From positions 120,194,958 through 120,258,957 of the forward strand of contig NC_063161.1 in the NCBI RefSeq assembly GCF_023159225.1: a stretch of 64,000 nucleotides of DNA. Direction: 5' to 3'. The DNA comes from Perognathus longimembris pacificus (taxonomy: Eukaryota; Chordata; Mammalia; Rodentia; Heteromyidae). Numbering within the stretch: the first letter of the stretch is position 1; each line of letters begins with the position of its first letter. A model generated the notes under the pieces. It had not been told where the DNA came from and did not search any database. It was given only the letters and a program-made list of their open reading frames with translations. This document shows positions 11,218 to 25,825 of this stretch, piece by piece. The position numbers and the translations under genes were made by a program.

Positions 11218-12276
11218 GGAGGTCATAAATTTCTCTACTGCCCCAAATAAGATGTAACTGTACTACTAAAATAATTGGACTACCAAGATTTGCAATGCAA
11301 TCTTCAACATGCAGTGGCTATGCAAAATCATTTTGTAATGGATTTTCTACAGTATTTTTTATCCAGGAAAAGAAAAAATACATTTATAACTCCTATAATT
11401 CAACTGTTTCAAGAGACACACCTGTCAAAGTAGATCCCAAGAGAGGGCATGCAAAAATCTAGCCCTGTTCCTTGTACTAGGCATAGACAAGCAGAAGTCT
11501 TTTCTGATGGGCAACTAAACTTAATGAAAAGAATTTCATCTTGATCTCAAAACAATCAAAATACAGAAAAGGAAGGGGGAAGGAAGTGGAAGTCCCCTTT
11601 CTTTGTAAAAAGGTAAAGAAAAAAGTAAAACTAGTTAAACCAAAATTACTTCAGATACATTCCTATGTTTTTATAGAACATTTTTACCCCATATAGAAAA
11701 CGAACACCTGTGGCCTGCAATAAAGATAATTTCTTTCTTGTACAAATATCCAGAAAGATGCTAATCCTAACCAAAGGAAAAAAATATGGGTGACTATACC
11801 ACACTTCACTTCTCTGTTCATTTTTCATCGAGATTGACTCAAGTACAGTATTCTTATCAGTGAAGTCCTCTCATTAAGAAAGACTTGATGTTATAACTTG
11901 ATAAAAAATATCACTTAAAGGAGTACTGTGTTTAGTTGCTGTATAAGAAACTGAAAATCACTTAATTTTGAAGTATATGTTTCATTTTAAAGAACAACAT
12001 TATATCCATGCTAAATAACTATGGGAAATGTTCTTGATCATATAAGTAAAACTTGTAATTTTCATGACTGCATGGTATTATGAGATAGGTATGCTAATAA
12101 AAGATAAGGCCAAAGGTAAGCTAAGAAATAAGTATTGAAAATTATTAAGAAAAACTTAGGTTAAGTTAACAAGATTAATGGAAGAGACAATTGTAAAACT
12201 GTTAGAAATGGAATGTTTCTATTCATCTGGGTTTACATTAATAACTACATCAAATAAGGATCAAAAACCTTATTAG

Positions 12277-12492
12277 AGGGGCTAGGGATATGGCCTAGTG
12301 ACAAGAGTGCTTGCCTCCTATACATGAGGCCCTGGGTTCAATTCCCCAGCACCACATATACAGAAAATGGCCAAAGTGGCGCTGTGGCTCAAGTGGCAGA
12401 GTGCTAGCCTTGAGCAAAAAGAAGCCAGGGACAGTGCTCAGGCCCTGAGTTCAAGCCCCGGGACTGGCCAAAAAACAAAACAAACAAACAAA
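12277..12492 (+). mobile_element. IDL-Geo SINE, full length
   Basis: The ID-like left half has A box tggcctagtga and B box ggttcaattcc; the Geo right half ends cgggactggcc plus an A/C-rich tail. The flanking duplication is aaaaaccttattag (12263-12276 and 12493-12506; the leading A's could be tail). Confidence 0.96.
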
Positions 12493-15034
12493 AAAAACCT
12501 TATTAGGTATATGGAAATAAGGTTTGGCTGACATTGGTAACTTTAACCACTTAATGTACCTTTTATATTCTTTACACTATGTTGTTCCTATTTCATTTGC
12601 TTTATATAAGAAAGGTAGGTTATAGAATAAATTGTGTCTCCCTCCCTTAAAATTCATCTGTTGAAGACATAGCTCCTAATTTAATAGATTTTGGACAGAA
12701 GATATTTGCAAAGTAATTAGGTTTAAGTGAAGTCAGGAATGTAGGTTTCCACGATGGAAGTAGAGCCCATATAAAAAGAAATATCAGAAAAATTTCCTTT
12801 TACTCTATTACTTATAATGCGAGAACACAAGAAGGAGGCCACATTAGAATCAAGCTCTTTGATTCAGGACTTTCAGCCGTAAGAACTGGAAGAAATACAT
12901 TCCTGCTGTTGAAGCTACCCAGGGCATAGATTGTGTGATGAGAACTCAAGCTGACAATGGCAACATTTTTTTTATTGCCATGTTGTAGAGGAAACTGCAG
13001 CACAAATAAGATTAGGTGATATTTATGTGGATTAGAACCAAGTTTTCTGAAGAGTTCTCACATGCTGCTCTTTCTTTTATACCCCCTAATTGTGGAAAAG
13101 GTCAATTAATTTAAAGTAGCCCTCTGAATAAAACAACATCCTTTCATAACATGAATCTCAGGAAGCAGAGTTTTCCATGTCACTGTGAAAGACATACCAA
13201 ATCTCTGTTCACAAGGGACATCTTGTAATCTACCCTCAAAGCAAACCCACCGTAAAACAAAAAACTTCATCCCAGAGGCTTCTCCTGCCTGAATTGATCG
13301 CTTCTAACATTTGTCCAATCAATAATACCACAGATCCTAGATCGGAAACTCATGAATTCAATAAGTTTTATAAAGGGAAGCAGGGTAGTTTCTCCTCTGA
13401 ACTGTCTACATCCTCCTGATACCTTCCTGTCCTGATTAAGAAGATACATGACAACACAGTGCAATCATCTGTTTGCCGTCAAAGGTGATTTGTCTTTGCT
13501 TCCTTAGTCGACAACACAAAATCTGTTACCAGATAACATCTAATAAACATCTAATAAATCATCTAATAACATCTAATAAATAATTGAATACTTGTAACAA
13601 TATATGTTAACCAAATTTTCTTTCCAAACAAGGTGAAACTGAGGAAAGGAAGACAAAGCCCTTTAAATGCTACTCACGTTTATTACCACATCTCTTTTTG
13701 GCAGACTCTCTATTTGTTGTTATGACAACTTGAATGTGCTTGATGTGGTATTATAACAATACTTAGTGTCTTGGGCTGTTATATGATCAAAAGTATTGTT
13801 ATATCTACCACCTTCTAGTAATAGAGCCACTGACTAAATTACTTTCTCACTAAACAGTTAGCCAAACAGGAGATGTCTTTATTTCTGTTGTGTGTTTTTT
13901 ATATTGCAGACAAACATTATCATAGATAACAAGGTAACTGGCTTTACGTTGACATGACCCTGCTTTTAAATTGTATTTCTTTCATCATTATTACTAATAT
14001 CTTCACTACTAAATGCTGTTGTCCTTTGGACTTATCACTCCCTGTCTGAGAACACAAAATCTCATTAGGAAATGAAATGGCCTTGGAGAACAAGGGTTTA
14101 TAAATCTCACCATAAGACCCTTGTCCACACTTAGAGATGGCTATAATCTTCTTCGAGCTTCTTCTCTTTTAAGCAGAAAAGCCTTGAGTCTTTCATCTCT
14201 CTTCACCAGCACTACTTTGAAGGCTGTTACTGACTACTATAGCCAGAACATGTGCTCCATCAAAAAAAAATCCAGTTGTTGCAGGATGATATATGCGCCC
14301 GTTGTATTCTAAAATCTTACTGGCTTGAGAATCCTTACTAGTCAAGAGTTTTAGGCATAAAAAAAATCCTCTGAAAAGAGACCACTTACACCATCTAAAA
14401 ATATGTGAGCAAGGATTACGTGCACAAAAGTAAGAGTTTCACAAATGGCCATAAAATAAACCACTTGGCTGTGAGGCAAGAGACTTATCACTGACTGTCT
14501 GTCGGTCTCTCCCTCAGCTAAGGTGTACAGAAGAACCAAAATTACAAGTGAGAGGAGTTACAACTTTAGTGCTTCACAAAAGAGTGCTGGAAAGAGAAAC
14601 AAATTCCATAACAGACTTGCTCCAGACATACTGGAGCTGAGCAGTGGGCATCACAGCACAGCTGCTCACTAGTTCACAGTAAAATCTGACAGCAATAGCT
14701 GTCAGAACTCTATGTGTGAAATAACCCACTTGTGCAAAGCACTAGAAACCTGAAATATTTTTAATTACTGTTGTAGTCTCTATATTTATATGGGAGATAA
14801 TGAATTAAAGACTTAAAAATATGTGATATTTGTCCACAGATCTCAATTTTGGATAATTATAAATTTATAAATAAAAAAATATTATGTAAATTAATTTGAA
14901 CTAAATCAGAAAATTAAGGCGGTAATGAATTGAAATGCACTACCCAAAACACAGATATAGCTGCAGAGTTCATCCTGAAAAGGCATTTGCCTGCACTTTC
15001 TTAATATAGTTACACCTTTAAAAAATGGATCTGC

Positions 15035-15264
15035 CAGCTGGGCACCAGTGGCTCACATCTGTAATCCTAGCTTACTCAGGAGATTTGCAAATCATGGGTT
15101 GAAGCCATCCCAGGCAGGGAAGTCTGTGAGACTCTTATCTCTAATTAACTTCCAAAAAGTTAAAAGTGAAGCTGTGGCTCAAGTGGTAGAGCACTATTAG
15201 CCTTGAGCTAAAAAAGCGTAGGGATAATGCTCAAGCCCTGAGTTCAAGTTCTAGGATCAGCACA
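15035..15264 (+). mobile_element. 7SL-Geo composite SINE
   Basis: It begins gccagctgggcaccagtggc, has the linker cttatctctaattaact, and Geo with tggctcaagtggtagagc and gagttcaagttc. Its end runs into a short TG-rich stretch (15266-15310) in place of an A-tail. Confidence 0.9.
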
Positions 15265-15310
15265 CTTGTGTATGTGTGCTTGTGTGTGTGCACGCACATA
15301 TGCACATAGA

Positions 15311-18300
15311 CACAGACAGAATTTAGCTTAAAATGTTCATAAAGCATTTGACTGACAACAGTAGAATCTTTATGGGGCTAGGCAAGTGTTAAGCAGATCT
15401 ATTCATTTTCATCTTTGCTCTGTCTTATAGAATTCCCCCCACTAAATGTGAAGCTTGGACTACCATCAGGATAGTGGCATTAAAAGTTTCTTTTATGTCT
15501 AAAATGTTACTTATTTTCATAGTGCTTTGACTTCTACAAAATCCATCCAAAGGAAAAAAGCATTCATTTTTAAATGGACTAATTATTACCATGTCAAAAA
15601 TGCCATTTTCTAACTAAATTCACACAAGAAAATTGTTGATAGTTGCAAGGATTGTTTCTTTGCAACTATTGCATTTTCCTAATTAAATAACAGTGGATTT
15701 CCCAGGTAACATACTGGAGCCCTTCTATCTAGATTAGGGAACTCTTTCAAAGATCCTTGAGTGTGGGTATGCACATATGTATGTATATAAATGTGTACAA
15801 GATATCATCTACAAGGATAAAAAACCAATAATAGAACCTGCATTGATATTTTAGTCCTACCTTTCCTTTTAAAGATTCAGCTCAGTGTGTCCTTTGTAAC
15901 TATAGTGACTTCTACTATAACTGCAAAATATATGTATGTGTATATATAAATACACATTAGACACATATTTAGAGATGAGCTTCAGTACCAATCCTACTGC
16001 TAATCAATAGTTTTAATTCTGATCAAGTCTCAGTGGTTACACATAGATTCCAAATTTTGTATTGGTATTTGCTAAATATTCATAACCATCATTGCAATTT
16101 TCTTGGAAGCAATCAGGACTTACATTTTATACTAACACTCAAAACTGAAAGTGCTGAAAAGCTGTCTTTTAAAGCCAAATACAAATGCTTAATGAATATC
16201 ACATTAAGAGGTCACAATTGTGCTTTTAAAGATTTTAAAGTACACACAGACTTCCTTAAGACATAAACAACACGAAATACCTTATACAATCTCCCCAGAA
16301 ACTTAAAAAATAATCTTCAATATGGCTCTAGCTGGGACTCTCTGTTTATAGTGTCTATGAAAAAAATATAGAGTATGATGAAAAATTGTTTACAAACAGA
16401 CAAACATCTAAATATGCTATGCTTACGTTTGCCTCTATTTAAAATGGCAAGTCTTCACAAAAAGCTAATAAAAGTAAGACTTTTTAAAAAAGTCCTCCAT
16501 AATGAAAATTAGCTAAAATACTAAAATAGTGACATACTTAAGAGACTGTTTTTTGTCCTGTGAAAACATTAGGAGATACATTTTTTTGTTTTCAGTGTAG
16601 CCCTTTCAAAATGTAGTGTTCAGAATAACATATTCTGTACTAGTGATATTAGATTCCTGTCAAGATGAGGAGCAAGGCAACTGCTTACCAGGCTCTGAAA
16701 GAACCTGCATTTCCATGCACACATCTTCTATCTGGTTAACAGTTGCTTTTCTTCATAAATCAATCTATTGTTGTACTTCATAATGAGGAGGCAGATTTAC
16801 TGCCTTTTACCGCCTTTTCTCACCATCGGAAAGATGCCTATTTGGGGAAGAGACCATTTCTCTTCTTCAAGGGTGTTTAGGATTAGGGAGGCAGGGGCAA
16901 GGGCCTTTAACATCTGCTCCCTTCAAATGAATGACACCTCTAGTTCTCACAGCTTGGACATTGAAAAGCAAGCACCCTCAGTTGACAAAATTTTCTAACT
17001 TGAAGAGGCACAATGAAATCACATCTCTAAAACACACATTTGGGTTTTGGGAGTTAGACAGTAAAACAGAATTAACATGGCTAATATGGTCACCCAAATG
17101 TCACACTATCATAGTCAGGGTCAGGAAAATAGCAGTTTAGAATAAAAACCTAGGATCCAGCATCTTGAATTTTCTCCAATGCTGAAAACAAATAGAAAGT
17201 ACTAACTAGTAACACTTTCATCATTTGAGTCTCAAATGTACCAGAAGAACACAATAGTTTACAACATAGAGTTACAGACTTCTTTTTAAATTTCTATTGT
17301 TTTTCCCTAAGGGAGAAATATTTAAGAATTATGAACTTTGGACTTTTGGTTTAAAAACAAATAAAAGGCACATACAGCATCTAATTCTTAACCATCTGCC
17401 TTTTGAAAGTACACATACACATAGACATACACACTCACCCACTCACTTCAGTCAGGCTTAACATTCTTAGCAAGTAAGTAGATCTTGATGGAACAAAAGA
17501 GAAGCTTCAGTATTCATGATTCTACTTTTGGAAATGCAGCTATCTTTATATAGGTATCATGATTCCTACCAGAAAATGAAGTCAACCACAAATTTCAAAC
17601 AAACAGACACAATGCAAAACAAAAAAAGAAAGGCAGGTACTGAATTCAAGAAGAATCTCTCTTTTTCTAAAGAAAACTAAATGATGTTTTCTGACAATGA
17701 ATATGGAATATTGCCTAGGATGCTAACACTTCTTGTCACTTCAGGCTATTTTTTGTCACTTAAGCAATGTTTTTTTGACAGTTTTACAGGCTCCTATCCC
17801 AAAGACTTCAGTATTTATGGTCTTTATTCTCTTGGCTTTCTGCTCTTATCCACTGGTTACTAATCACTATTTAGTTTTTTGTTTTTTTTTTTTTATGGGA
17901 TTGAAATTAGCTCTAAGGTTGTCCTTTAACAATGGCAGCTTAGGACAGCACCGGCTAAAGGTCTTCTCCTTGGCCTCTTTCTCACTGTCCTCAATTTTCT
18001 TTTCCTTACAGACAACTTAATGAGAGCCCAAGATCCACAGTGTTCAATTAAAGCAGTAGCACCAATGATTTACTGCGTTCCTAGTGGATGGTTTGGAAAT
18101 GCTCTGAATCAATCCTCAGAAACACACTCATTTTCAATATCTCAAGAATGATTTAAAAGCCTAAATTTGCTTTTAATTCTTCAAAAAATAAGAGTATTTC
18201 CTATTGGCAAACTCATTATTCAGGAAAAATTTACCTCTACAAACCTTACAATAGGCATATATACAGAGGTTTTGAATATGTGTATGAGAAATTTCAACAT

Positions 18301-20307
18301 ATTTTATTTACAATATGCCTTACAAATTTCTTCCTACATAGTTAAATCTAGTTATTATCTTTTTTATCCATTACACATAAAAGACCAAGTGCTACAAAAC
18401 AAGTTGAAGACACAAACCTTTTTTTCTACTTAATTACACTTAAATAAACATTACCAAGAGACTGGCTGGCGTTTACTTCATGAGCAGCGTGAAATGTGAA
18501 CAGAACATACCATGTCTTCCAGCTGGTTACTAGAAACCTGAAAGTTAAATCAGTCCACAAAATGGTGTTTTCTTATAAATTAACCACGTGAAGAAAAACT
18601 AGAAATACTGGCATTATAATTTTCATAAATTTCCTGATAAGTAACATACTTTAAATTTTTCTAAGTATGGACCGAATACTATGGAGAGAGCTCAAGGAAA
18701 GAAAAGGGAAGAAGAGAGAAGAGAGGAAAAGAGGGAAAGGGAGATCTGAAGGAACAGTAAAGCCCCACTAATGATCATATAAAATATAATTCATTATGGA
18801 CTGAAAAGAACTTCTTAGGATTAGCTTCTGTCTTCTTTGAAAGACATTTCAAAAGGAAATGTATTCAAAAATGATATTTTAAGTTTTAGCTATCATCACA
18901 TCTAAGTAAACACAATATATTTTACCCTGTCTAAAAAAATTAGTTTATCAACACTAGCATTTACATACAATTAATTTTCCTGTTTTACATAGCAACTATT
19001 TGGACATTGTGTGGTTGCACTTAATTTACAAAGACCTACAGGACAAAACCTCCTTGAATACAGTTTTAGAAAATTTTATTTCCACTGATGAATGAGCAGA
19101 GAATGCTTTCTGATATTTCAAATATAAAACTAAATAACCGTCATATTTCTTTAGGAAAAAAATGGCAGACATTATTGCCTATGTGTAAAAATTGAGTAAA
19201 ACCAAATGAATGCTATGTTCTTTAAATTTTGTATTTAGATTACATTTCACATATATTACCCAGAAAGCCAACCAAAATTCCACTTAAATAGGTTTACAAG
19301 TATTAAATAAAAGTTAAACACATGTAAGAATTTACAGTTAGAAATTTTTAAAAATTAACAAAACATTTCAGTATACAATTAAGTGATCATTGATTTTCAT
19401 CAATTATAATTTGTGGTTAGAAGACAAGGGTTGTTAGGTTCAGTTTGCAGTGTATGCTCTTATGCCTAAACACATGTAAGTGGATACATTATGAATGTAT
19501 GCCTTTTCAAACTATGATAAGATATAATTATAAAACATGAAAGAACAGAATTATGTTGTTCTGAGTTAAAAGATTCTTGTCAAATTGTTACAGTTCTTGG
19601 AGTTCTAATACTTCGCTTCTCTAAGGAAATAAGAGAAATTATTTAATAAGACATCCACGAATACAAAAACTTCTATTTCTTTAATGTGTATTTTAAGAAT
19701 TTACCTACAGATAAAATCTATGAGTAAATTCTTAAAACTTCTGAAGTTAGAAGAGAAAGATAATAATTTGAAGGAAGAATGCCTATCAGGGCTACATTTA
19801 TATAATGAAGTATTACAAAATCATGCCTCCTATTTCTCAACTTTATCTCTAATTTTTCTTAATCAGATTAAAAATGAGATATGTAAATTCATTATCTAAA
19901 GTTGCTAAGCTTTTCCTCAATTCTTCCATTAATTCTTCTATAAAAATCTCTATGTTTTTTCCTTGTTCTATCACTCTCAGAGCACCCATGCCCCAAGTGC
20001 CTTACAGACCATCTTATATGCTACCTTCCCTATGAAGTGACTGCTCACAGTTTTAAACAGCTGGCCTTTAAAAACCAGAAATATAGCAAACAAAGAAATC
20101 ATCTCACCTCTTTCAAAAGCAAACACAGTGGCCCTCAGAAATATAGAAGTGGCCCAAAGTTCACATGTATCAGCAAGGAATTCAGAGTGGTTTTAGTGAG
20201 CCTCTCAAAAAGAAAGCAGTCTACTAGGGCACTCACATGCATATTTAGATTAGATTGGCAGTTTAAATGACAGCAAACACATGGTCATGACTTTGCAATT
20301 ACTCATT

Positions 20308-20309
<2 letters not shown>
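15311..20309. other. 5-kb stretch without recognisable repeats
   Basis: AT-rich intronic sequence. I see no SINE, LINE or microsatellite of note apart from short A/T runs, and no convincing open frame. It could hold conserved non-coding elements, but this cannot be judged from one species. Confidence 0.5.

Positions 20310-20345
<36 letters not shown>
20310..20345. repeat. (AC)18 microsatellite
   Basis: An uninterrupted AC/CA run of 36 bp. Confidence 0.98.
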
Positions 20346-20346
<1 letters not shown>

Positions 20347-20734
20347 ACGCCCTCACACACACTAATCAGAAGCAAACATCCACCCCGAACTGTTTCAGAA
20401 ATAGCCTCTTTCATCTGATAGTACTACATGTGCAGTAAGGACATTCTGCTAGGGAGATCAAATGTCAAACACGTAACTCAGCTAGTTTACCCAGATCTTG
20501 AACAACATTTCTTTGTTATTCCAGAATATATTTCTAATAGAAGTCTGATATCAAGATCTTCAATAACTTTCCTGCACTAGTCCAAAGAGTTTCATAAAGT
20601 ACAGTTAAGACATTACTATATAAAGGTTCCAAGATCTCTTTATCTAATGACCACCTTAACTGGAGGACCTGCCCCTCCTATCAGTCATAGCACACACTTC
20701 TATTCTGTAAACAGGGCAAAGCTACTAAGAAGGA

Positions 20735-20799
20735 TCCTCCTCCTCCTCCTCTTCCTCCTCCCTACTTCTTCTCCTCCTCTTCTTCTTTTTTTTTTTTTT
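20735..20799. repeat. Polypyrimidine (TCC)n/(TTC)n tract
   Basis: TCC and CTT repeats followed by a 14-T run. Confidence 0.95.
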
Positions 20800-21127
20800 G
20801 GTGTAAATCCAGGTTGATAGCATTAAAAAGTGAGGCATTAACATAAACTTTAAGCTCCTATTCATAACTAGAATTTAAGTAACACTTTCCTGTAAGTAAG
20901 GAAAAGAGAACACAGAAGATACAATATACCTGCAATACTATGCTGTATTTATGTATATGTTCTAAGATGTATTAGTAAGAAGCTGAAAGTGACAGAGGAG
21001 AGTTTATAAAAGATGGCAAGCGATTTTGAAACAATTATGTATTATTTTGTATGAGTTTTACAACTTAATCTAAGTATCAAATATTTTATAAACTCCAGGT
21101 TAGTAGGAAGGTAAAGGGAAGAGAATG

Positions 21128-21340
21128 ATAGAGTGGTTGTAAACACAGGTTCGAGAAACAGAAGACCTGGGTGGAATCCAGTTCAACCACTTTGTAGTTA
21201 TATGACCTTAGGTAGGTAATATAATCTCTCCATGTCTCAGTCACATCATCTCTCAAGTGCAGCAAGGAAATTCATTATGGTACCATTTCATATGGTTAGC
21301 ATGTAGATAACACAGTTTGAACAGCACAGGGAATAAATGA
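21128..21340 (+). mobile_element. MIR element
   Basis: It follows the MIR order: gtggttgtaaacacaggttc, then accactttgtagttatatga (the 'tagctgtgtgacc' segment), a splice-like tctcagtcacatcatctct, and an end with agcacagggaataaatga. It is diverged. Confidence 0.75.
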
Positions 21341-21394
21341 CAAATAGTGGCTACTACTCATATTAATAACTGTGAAATTAGGATATTTAAAAAT

Positions 21395-21720
21395 CATAGC
21401 TACTTGGGTGACAGAAATCAGGAAGATTGTAGTGTAAGGCCATCATGGGCAAAAACGAAAACAGAAAAACACACACCAAAAAAGAGACTTCACCTGAACC
21501 AACACAAAACTGGGCCTGGTTGGTCATATACATCACCATGCCAATGTAAGAATCTTAAATAGAAAGACTGAAAATACAGTCCAACCTGGGCATACACATG
21601 AGACTCTATTTAAAAAACAACTAATGCAAAAATGGCTGGAGTCTCCATTGGTATAGCACATGGCTAGTAAACACAGGCTCTAAATTCAAAATCCCAGTAC
21701 AAAACAAAAAACCAAAAACC
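21395..21720 (+). mobile_element. Three-part SINE (7SL + 7SL + tRNA-like), diverged
   Basis: Remnant first monomer (ctacttgggtgacagaaatc), second monomer (aaactgggcctggttggtca, ccaacctgggcatacacatg) and a tRNA-like end (catggctagtaaacacaggc, ctctaaattcaaaatcccag). The layout matches the 10206 copy. Confidence 0.65.
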
Positions 21721-22485
21721 AGACTTTCCAAGAAACACAGCATTTAGATTAGTCCAAATTTTGCTTTCTTATAAACATAAACTTCTGAAGTTGGGAGCTG
21801 AAGAAATTCCCAGTTCAATGCTGACATACATGACATGGATTCCAGAAATGACTGCTATGCAAACAGAAAAAAAAAGAGGAGAAGTTTAACAAAAGACAGT
21901 TAATCTAAATATAAACCATCTATAGGCAAGAGATAGTTATTGAGAGTTCAGAGGAAAAAGAAGTGAAACTCATTAGGGAAATCCCATTAATTTGGACTAA
22001 GAAGCTTCTCTTGTACAAAATATTAAAGCACTGATATCACAGTTCTGCTCTTTTTATTAATATACATTAGTTATGCAGGGGTATATGTCATTTTGACATA
22101 TCAGTGCAAGGATACAGTGCACTGCAATGACTCTGTTCTTGACAAATCATTTCAATTTTACAAATTTACACACTTCTGTCATAGATTAGCTTGTCTCAGG
22201 AATAAAAAGACAAAAACAAATGAATGCCAACTGCTTAATGGAAGAAATATTTGTCATATAGGAGTTTTCTAATTTATAAAACATATAACAAAAGAATTCT
22301 GAGGTGGCATGAATCCTCACACTTAATTTAAACTCCTTTACTTTGACAAATTAAGATTGAGTAGACTTTATCATATAACACCTGCTCATGTAGCATCTAT
22401 CATCAGTGTCACTCGATTTCTCCTTTTCCTTAAAAATAACACAAAACCATTACATACATTCAAATCCCCCATTTTCAGTAGGAGG

Positions 22486-22590
22486 TTTTGATTTATTTAA
22501 TTATTTATTTAATTTTTGGTATTAGGTTTGAACTCAGGTCATCATGCTTGCTAGGCTGGCATAATACTGCTAAGTCATACCTTCAGCCCT
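22486..22590 (-). mobile_element. ID-like (tRNA-derived) SINE fragment
   Basis: The reverse complement has gggctgaaggtatgactta, then a B-box-like gagttcaaacctaatacc and an A/T-rich tail (attta repeats). A (GT)25 tract adjoins its 5' end. Confidence 0.7.
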
Positions 22591-22594
22591 CAAG

Positions 22595-22596
<2 letters not shown>

Positions 22597-22646
<50 letters not shown>
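22597..22646. repeat. (GT)25 microsatellite
   Basis: An uninterrupted 50-bp GT run. Confidence 0.99.
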
Positions 22647-22651
<5 letters not shown>

Positions 22652-23607
22652 GAAGTCATCAAATATGATGTAATTTAGATATGAGTATTTATCTAAAAGC
22701 TTTTTTAATATTCAGTCTGTACCTATCATTAAAATTTAATATAACCCAACAAAATCACCATCAATGAGATGGAGGTGTTGAACAATTACATTAGTATCAA
22801 CACTACAGGCAAATTAAAATTACTTCCCATGGGATGAAGTTCTGATAAATTTCAATTCATTGGTTTAGTGAATCTTGAAGATCAAAAGTCCTGCATATGG
22901 CACTAATAAATCAAATAGAGTCATCAAATCTAGTCTGTTTTCTTTGGCTAAAACTGCAAAGTTCTACTTACATAGTCTTATCTACTCCTAAAAATACTCA
23001 GCCAAGCCAAATTTAACTCACTAAGAGTACAGAAAATATAGCAGTCGCCAGCTGCACCATCCTGGGGAGTTGAAACTTCCAAGATAGCATTGTGTGATGG
23101 TCGAGATTATCTGGACTATTCTTCTTCCTTACCATTTTAGATCTTACAGTCAACTAAATCTTCATCCAGAAAAGGTGCTACTTTTTGATACAGGCTAGAA
23201 TGTTATAAATTCTTTTATTAATGCATTTTACAAGGAATAAATGTACTTAATTTTTATTTTAATAGCCCTAAGCTATTAACATGTACACCAAAGGTAAGAA
23301 AATGAATTCTCGAGAACCTCTTCCCTTTTCTAAATATTATCAAGAATTCTTGATACTATGAATTCTCTTCAGGCACTTACAGTCCAACTTATCTCTTTCT
23401 TATAAACTGACCCAAACCTTGTGTGATGGTATTATCTGAAGCAAGATGAAAACTTAAAACAAATCTGACCATCTCGCAGTTGATTTCCCTAAGGAGGCTA
23501 TCCACAAATGATGCTATTTCATATACTGTCTACCTTAAAGAATATGTAAAAGCAAATAGTGGGACTATGGTATTCATTTTATTCTTTATAAAACTAGCCT
23601 TTATACT

Positions 23608-23692
23608 ATATGCTAGGGACATAGCTCATTGTTATGAGTATGTGCTGTGTTTAGCATTCACAAGACCACGAGTTTAATCATAGTAACAAAAG
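23608..23692 (+). mobile_element. ID-like (tRNA-derived) SINE fragment
   Basis: gctagggacatagctcattg, then tttagcattcacaagacc and cgagtttaatc resemble a decayed ID/tRNA-Ala element. Confidence 0.6.
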
Positions 23693-24394
23693 ACAACAGA
23701 AAAGTATTTCTAGCACTTTCAAAATATCATATATATTGCTAAAAATTTAATAAATCTCTAAAAATCATTTATGCTCTATCAAAACCACCATGAAGATATA
23801 TCTGATATTAAGAGGCAGATACACTGTGAAGCTTACGAAGATACAAAACCCTGCATTGCACAGCCAAAGAGCTACGTTTTCCATTGTTTTGTAAACATAT
23901 ATAAAATTTGTATTTTTTTCTTTTCTTAATGAAAGCTGTCTAAAACCTGAATCTATCCCTGTTAAAATAATCGGAGTCAGAAGTGTTGTAATCTCAAGTT
24001 ACTTTAAAAGGTTACTGTCACATAGTGATAAAAAGAATATTAACTCTATAATTCAAATACAAAAATAAAATCAAATTATACCTATACATATAAAAAAACT
24101 AGCCTCTACTTTGCCAATAAGTTTACAATTAAAGTTTAAATACACCAAAAATCTGTTATTAGTTCAATGGAGAACATATAAAGCAGTAAGAAATACATTC
24201 TTTCATGTCCAGAAGGATTTGAGAAAGGTTTAGTAACTTGTCCTAAAATGCTAATCTGAGAAGCAAAAAAAATTTTACCCATCATCTGACACCAACATAC
24301 CCAAGTTGTAACAAATAAAAATGTCTAATACAAAACCCTTCTGTAGAAGTAAACTTTGACTTACCAAAAATAAAAATAAAATAAAAATGTCTTC

Positions 24395-24510
24395 AAGATT
24401 TGAGAACAAGTAAGCATTAGGTCCTGAGTTCCAATCTCAATACTGATGAGAACAAGTGGAAAGGAAGGAGGGAAGAATGGAGGAAGGGAGGGAGGGGAAA
24501 AAGTTCCTGT
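24395..24510 (+). mobile_element. tRNA-like SINE 3' fragment followed by a purine-rich stretch
   Basis: caagtaagcattaggtcctg and gagttccaatctcaatac match the T-arm half of the tRNA-like units seen elsewhere. A GGAA/GGGA-rich stretch follows (24458-24502). Confidence 0.5.
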
Positions 24511-25208
24511 TCATTTAGAAATCTACCACATGTTGAGAACCACCATCCTAAACTACTATGTTTGAAAGTCATCTGTAGGAATTTCATGTACTACCAATTG
24601 ACAAAGCATTCCATTTGAATAAAGATATAATTCTGATACCATTGTGAAGTGATAATTTTGGTCTGACAAAATCTATTTGAATCTCTCAATTTTTCTGGTT
24701 TTTATGGTTAAGATGTACTTGGGAGCAAGCTAGAATCTCTAATACCCAAAGTATTTAGATCTCATCTCTCTACTTCTAGTAAGACTATTCCATAATCCCC
24801 TAGATGGAAACCAAATTCCCATTTCCAGCTGCCCCTATTGCTGTATTTCATACACAGATTCATACTTAGATTCCATTAATCAACAAAACCCGAAGTGCTC
24901 CATGTGAAGATAGATACTTGCGATAATGCTACCTAAAGTGAAAAGGCGTTTTGCAATGAAAATCAATGAATACCAGAACAGCATTCCCAGTCAGCTGTGT
25001 TTAAGAAAGTCTGCACTGTAACTGAAGGAACACAAAGCAATGTTTGCAGAATTTTCAGAGGCACAGCATGCTGAAGAGTAGGGAGAGGACTACTCAAAAA
25101 CTCCTCTGGTCAAAAGTCCCAAGATTATTCCTGTAAAAGCCAATAAACCCAACCCAATGTCTGACAAATTAGCCTCTGAAATTTTGGTGGTATGTTTTTG
25201 TCCTTTGG

Positions 25209-25288
25209 CTCTCTCCCCTCCTCTCCTCCCCCTCTCCTCTCTCCTCCCCTCTCCTCCCTCTCCCCCTCCCCCTCCCCTCTTCTCTCTT
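25209..25288. repeat. CT-rich polypyrimidine tract
   Basis: 80 bp of almost pure C/T (ctcctcccc-type units), read as poly-purine in the MLLT3 transcript sense. The open frames across it (Ser/Pro/Leu-rich) are low-complexity artefacts. Confidence 0.95.
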
Positions 25289-25825
25289 GGTTTGCTAAAG
25301 AAAGATCAACAAGGCGTTGGTCTGATTCCCGTCATCAAGATTTGTTTGGAGACCCAATCACTCGTAATGAAGCTTGCAGGAGTGGACAAAGCCTATTTAT
25401 AAATGCTTTAAGCTGCCACAGACATCACTGCAGATGACAGATCCCATTCCACAGATGCCCCTAGCTCCTATTCTAAAGATGTGCTGGAATAATATAGTCC
25501 AGTGAATATCTGACCACACTGGATATTTCATACTCAAGAGAATTCCCAGTAAGAAATGTAGATTGATTTTTATGGCTATTACCACTGGTTATACTCTATG
25601 ATGAAAACCAAGGCTATGTATGTATATATGTATATATGTGTATAATTTTACTCTCTCCATCACAGGAATTCTGTGTTATGATGGCATTTCAGGTCCTTTT
25701 TATGTTTGTTATTCCAATATGCTATACTTTGCTTTCTATATATGGTATTAAATATTAGCCACATTTCTCAATTCCTCTAGTAGTAGGATGAGGACGGAAA
25801 GAGTCCTTTTGACTTTGTACCCTGT

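Noticed and set aside
25157..25437. Two overlapping 81-residue Pro/Ser/Leu-rich plus-strand open frames
   Set aside because: They cross the CT-rich polypyrimidine tract; no splice sites or family similarity.
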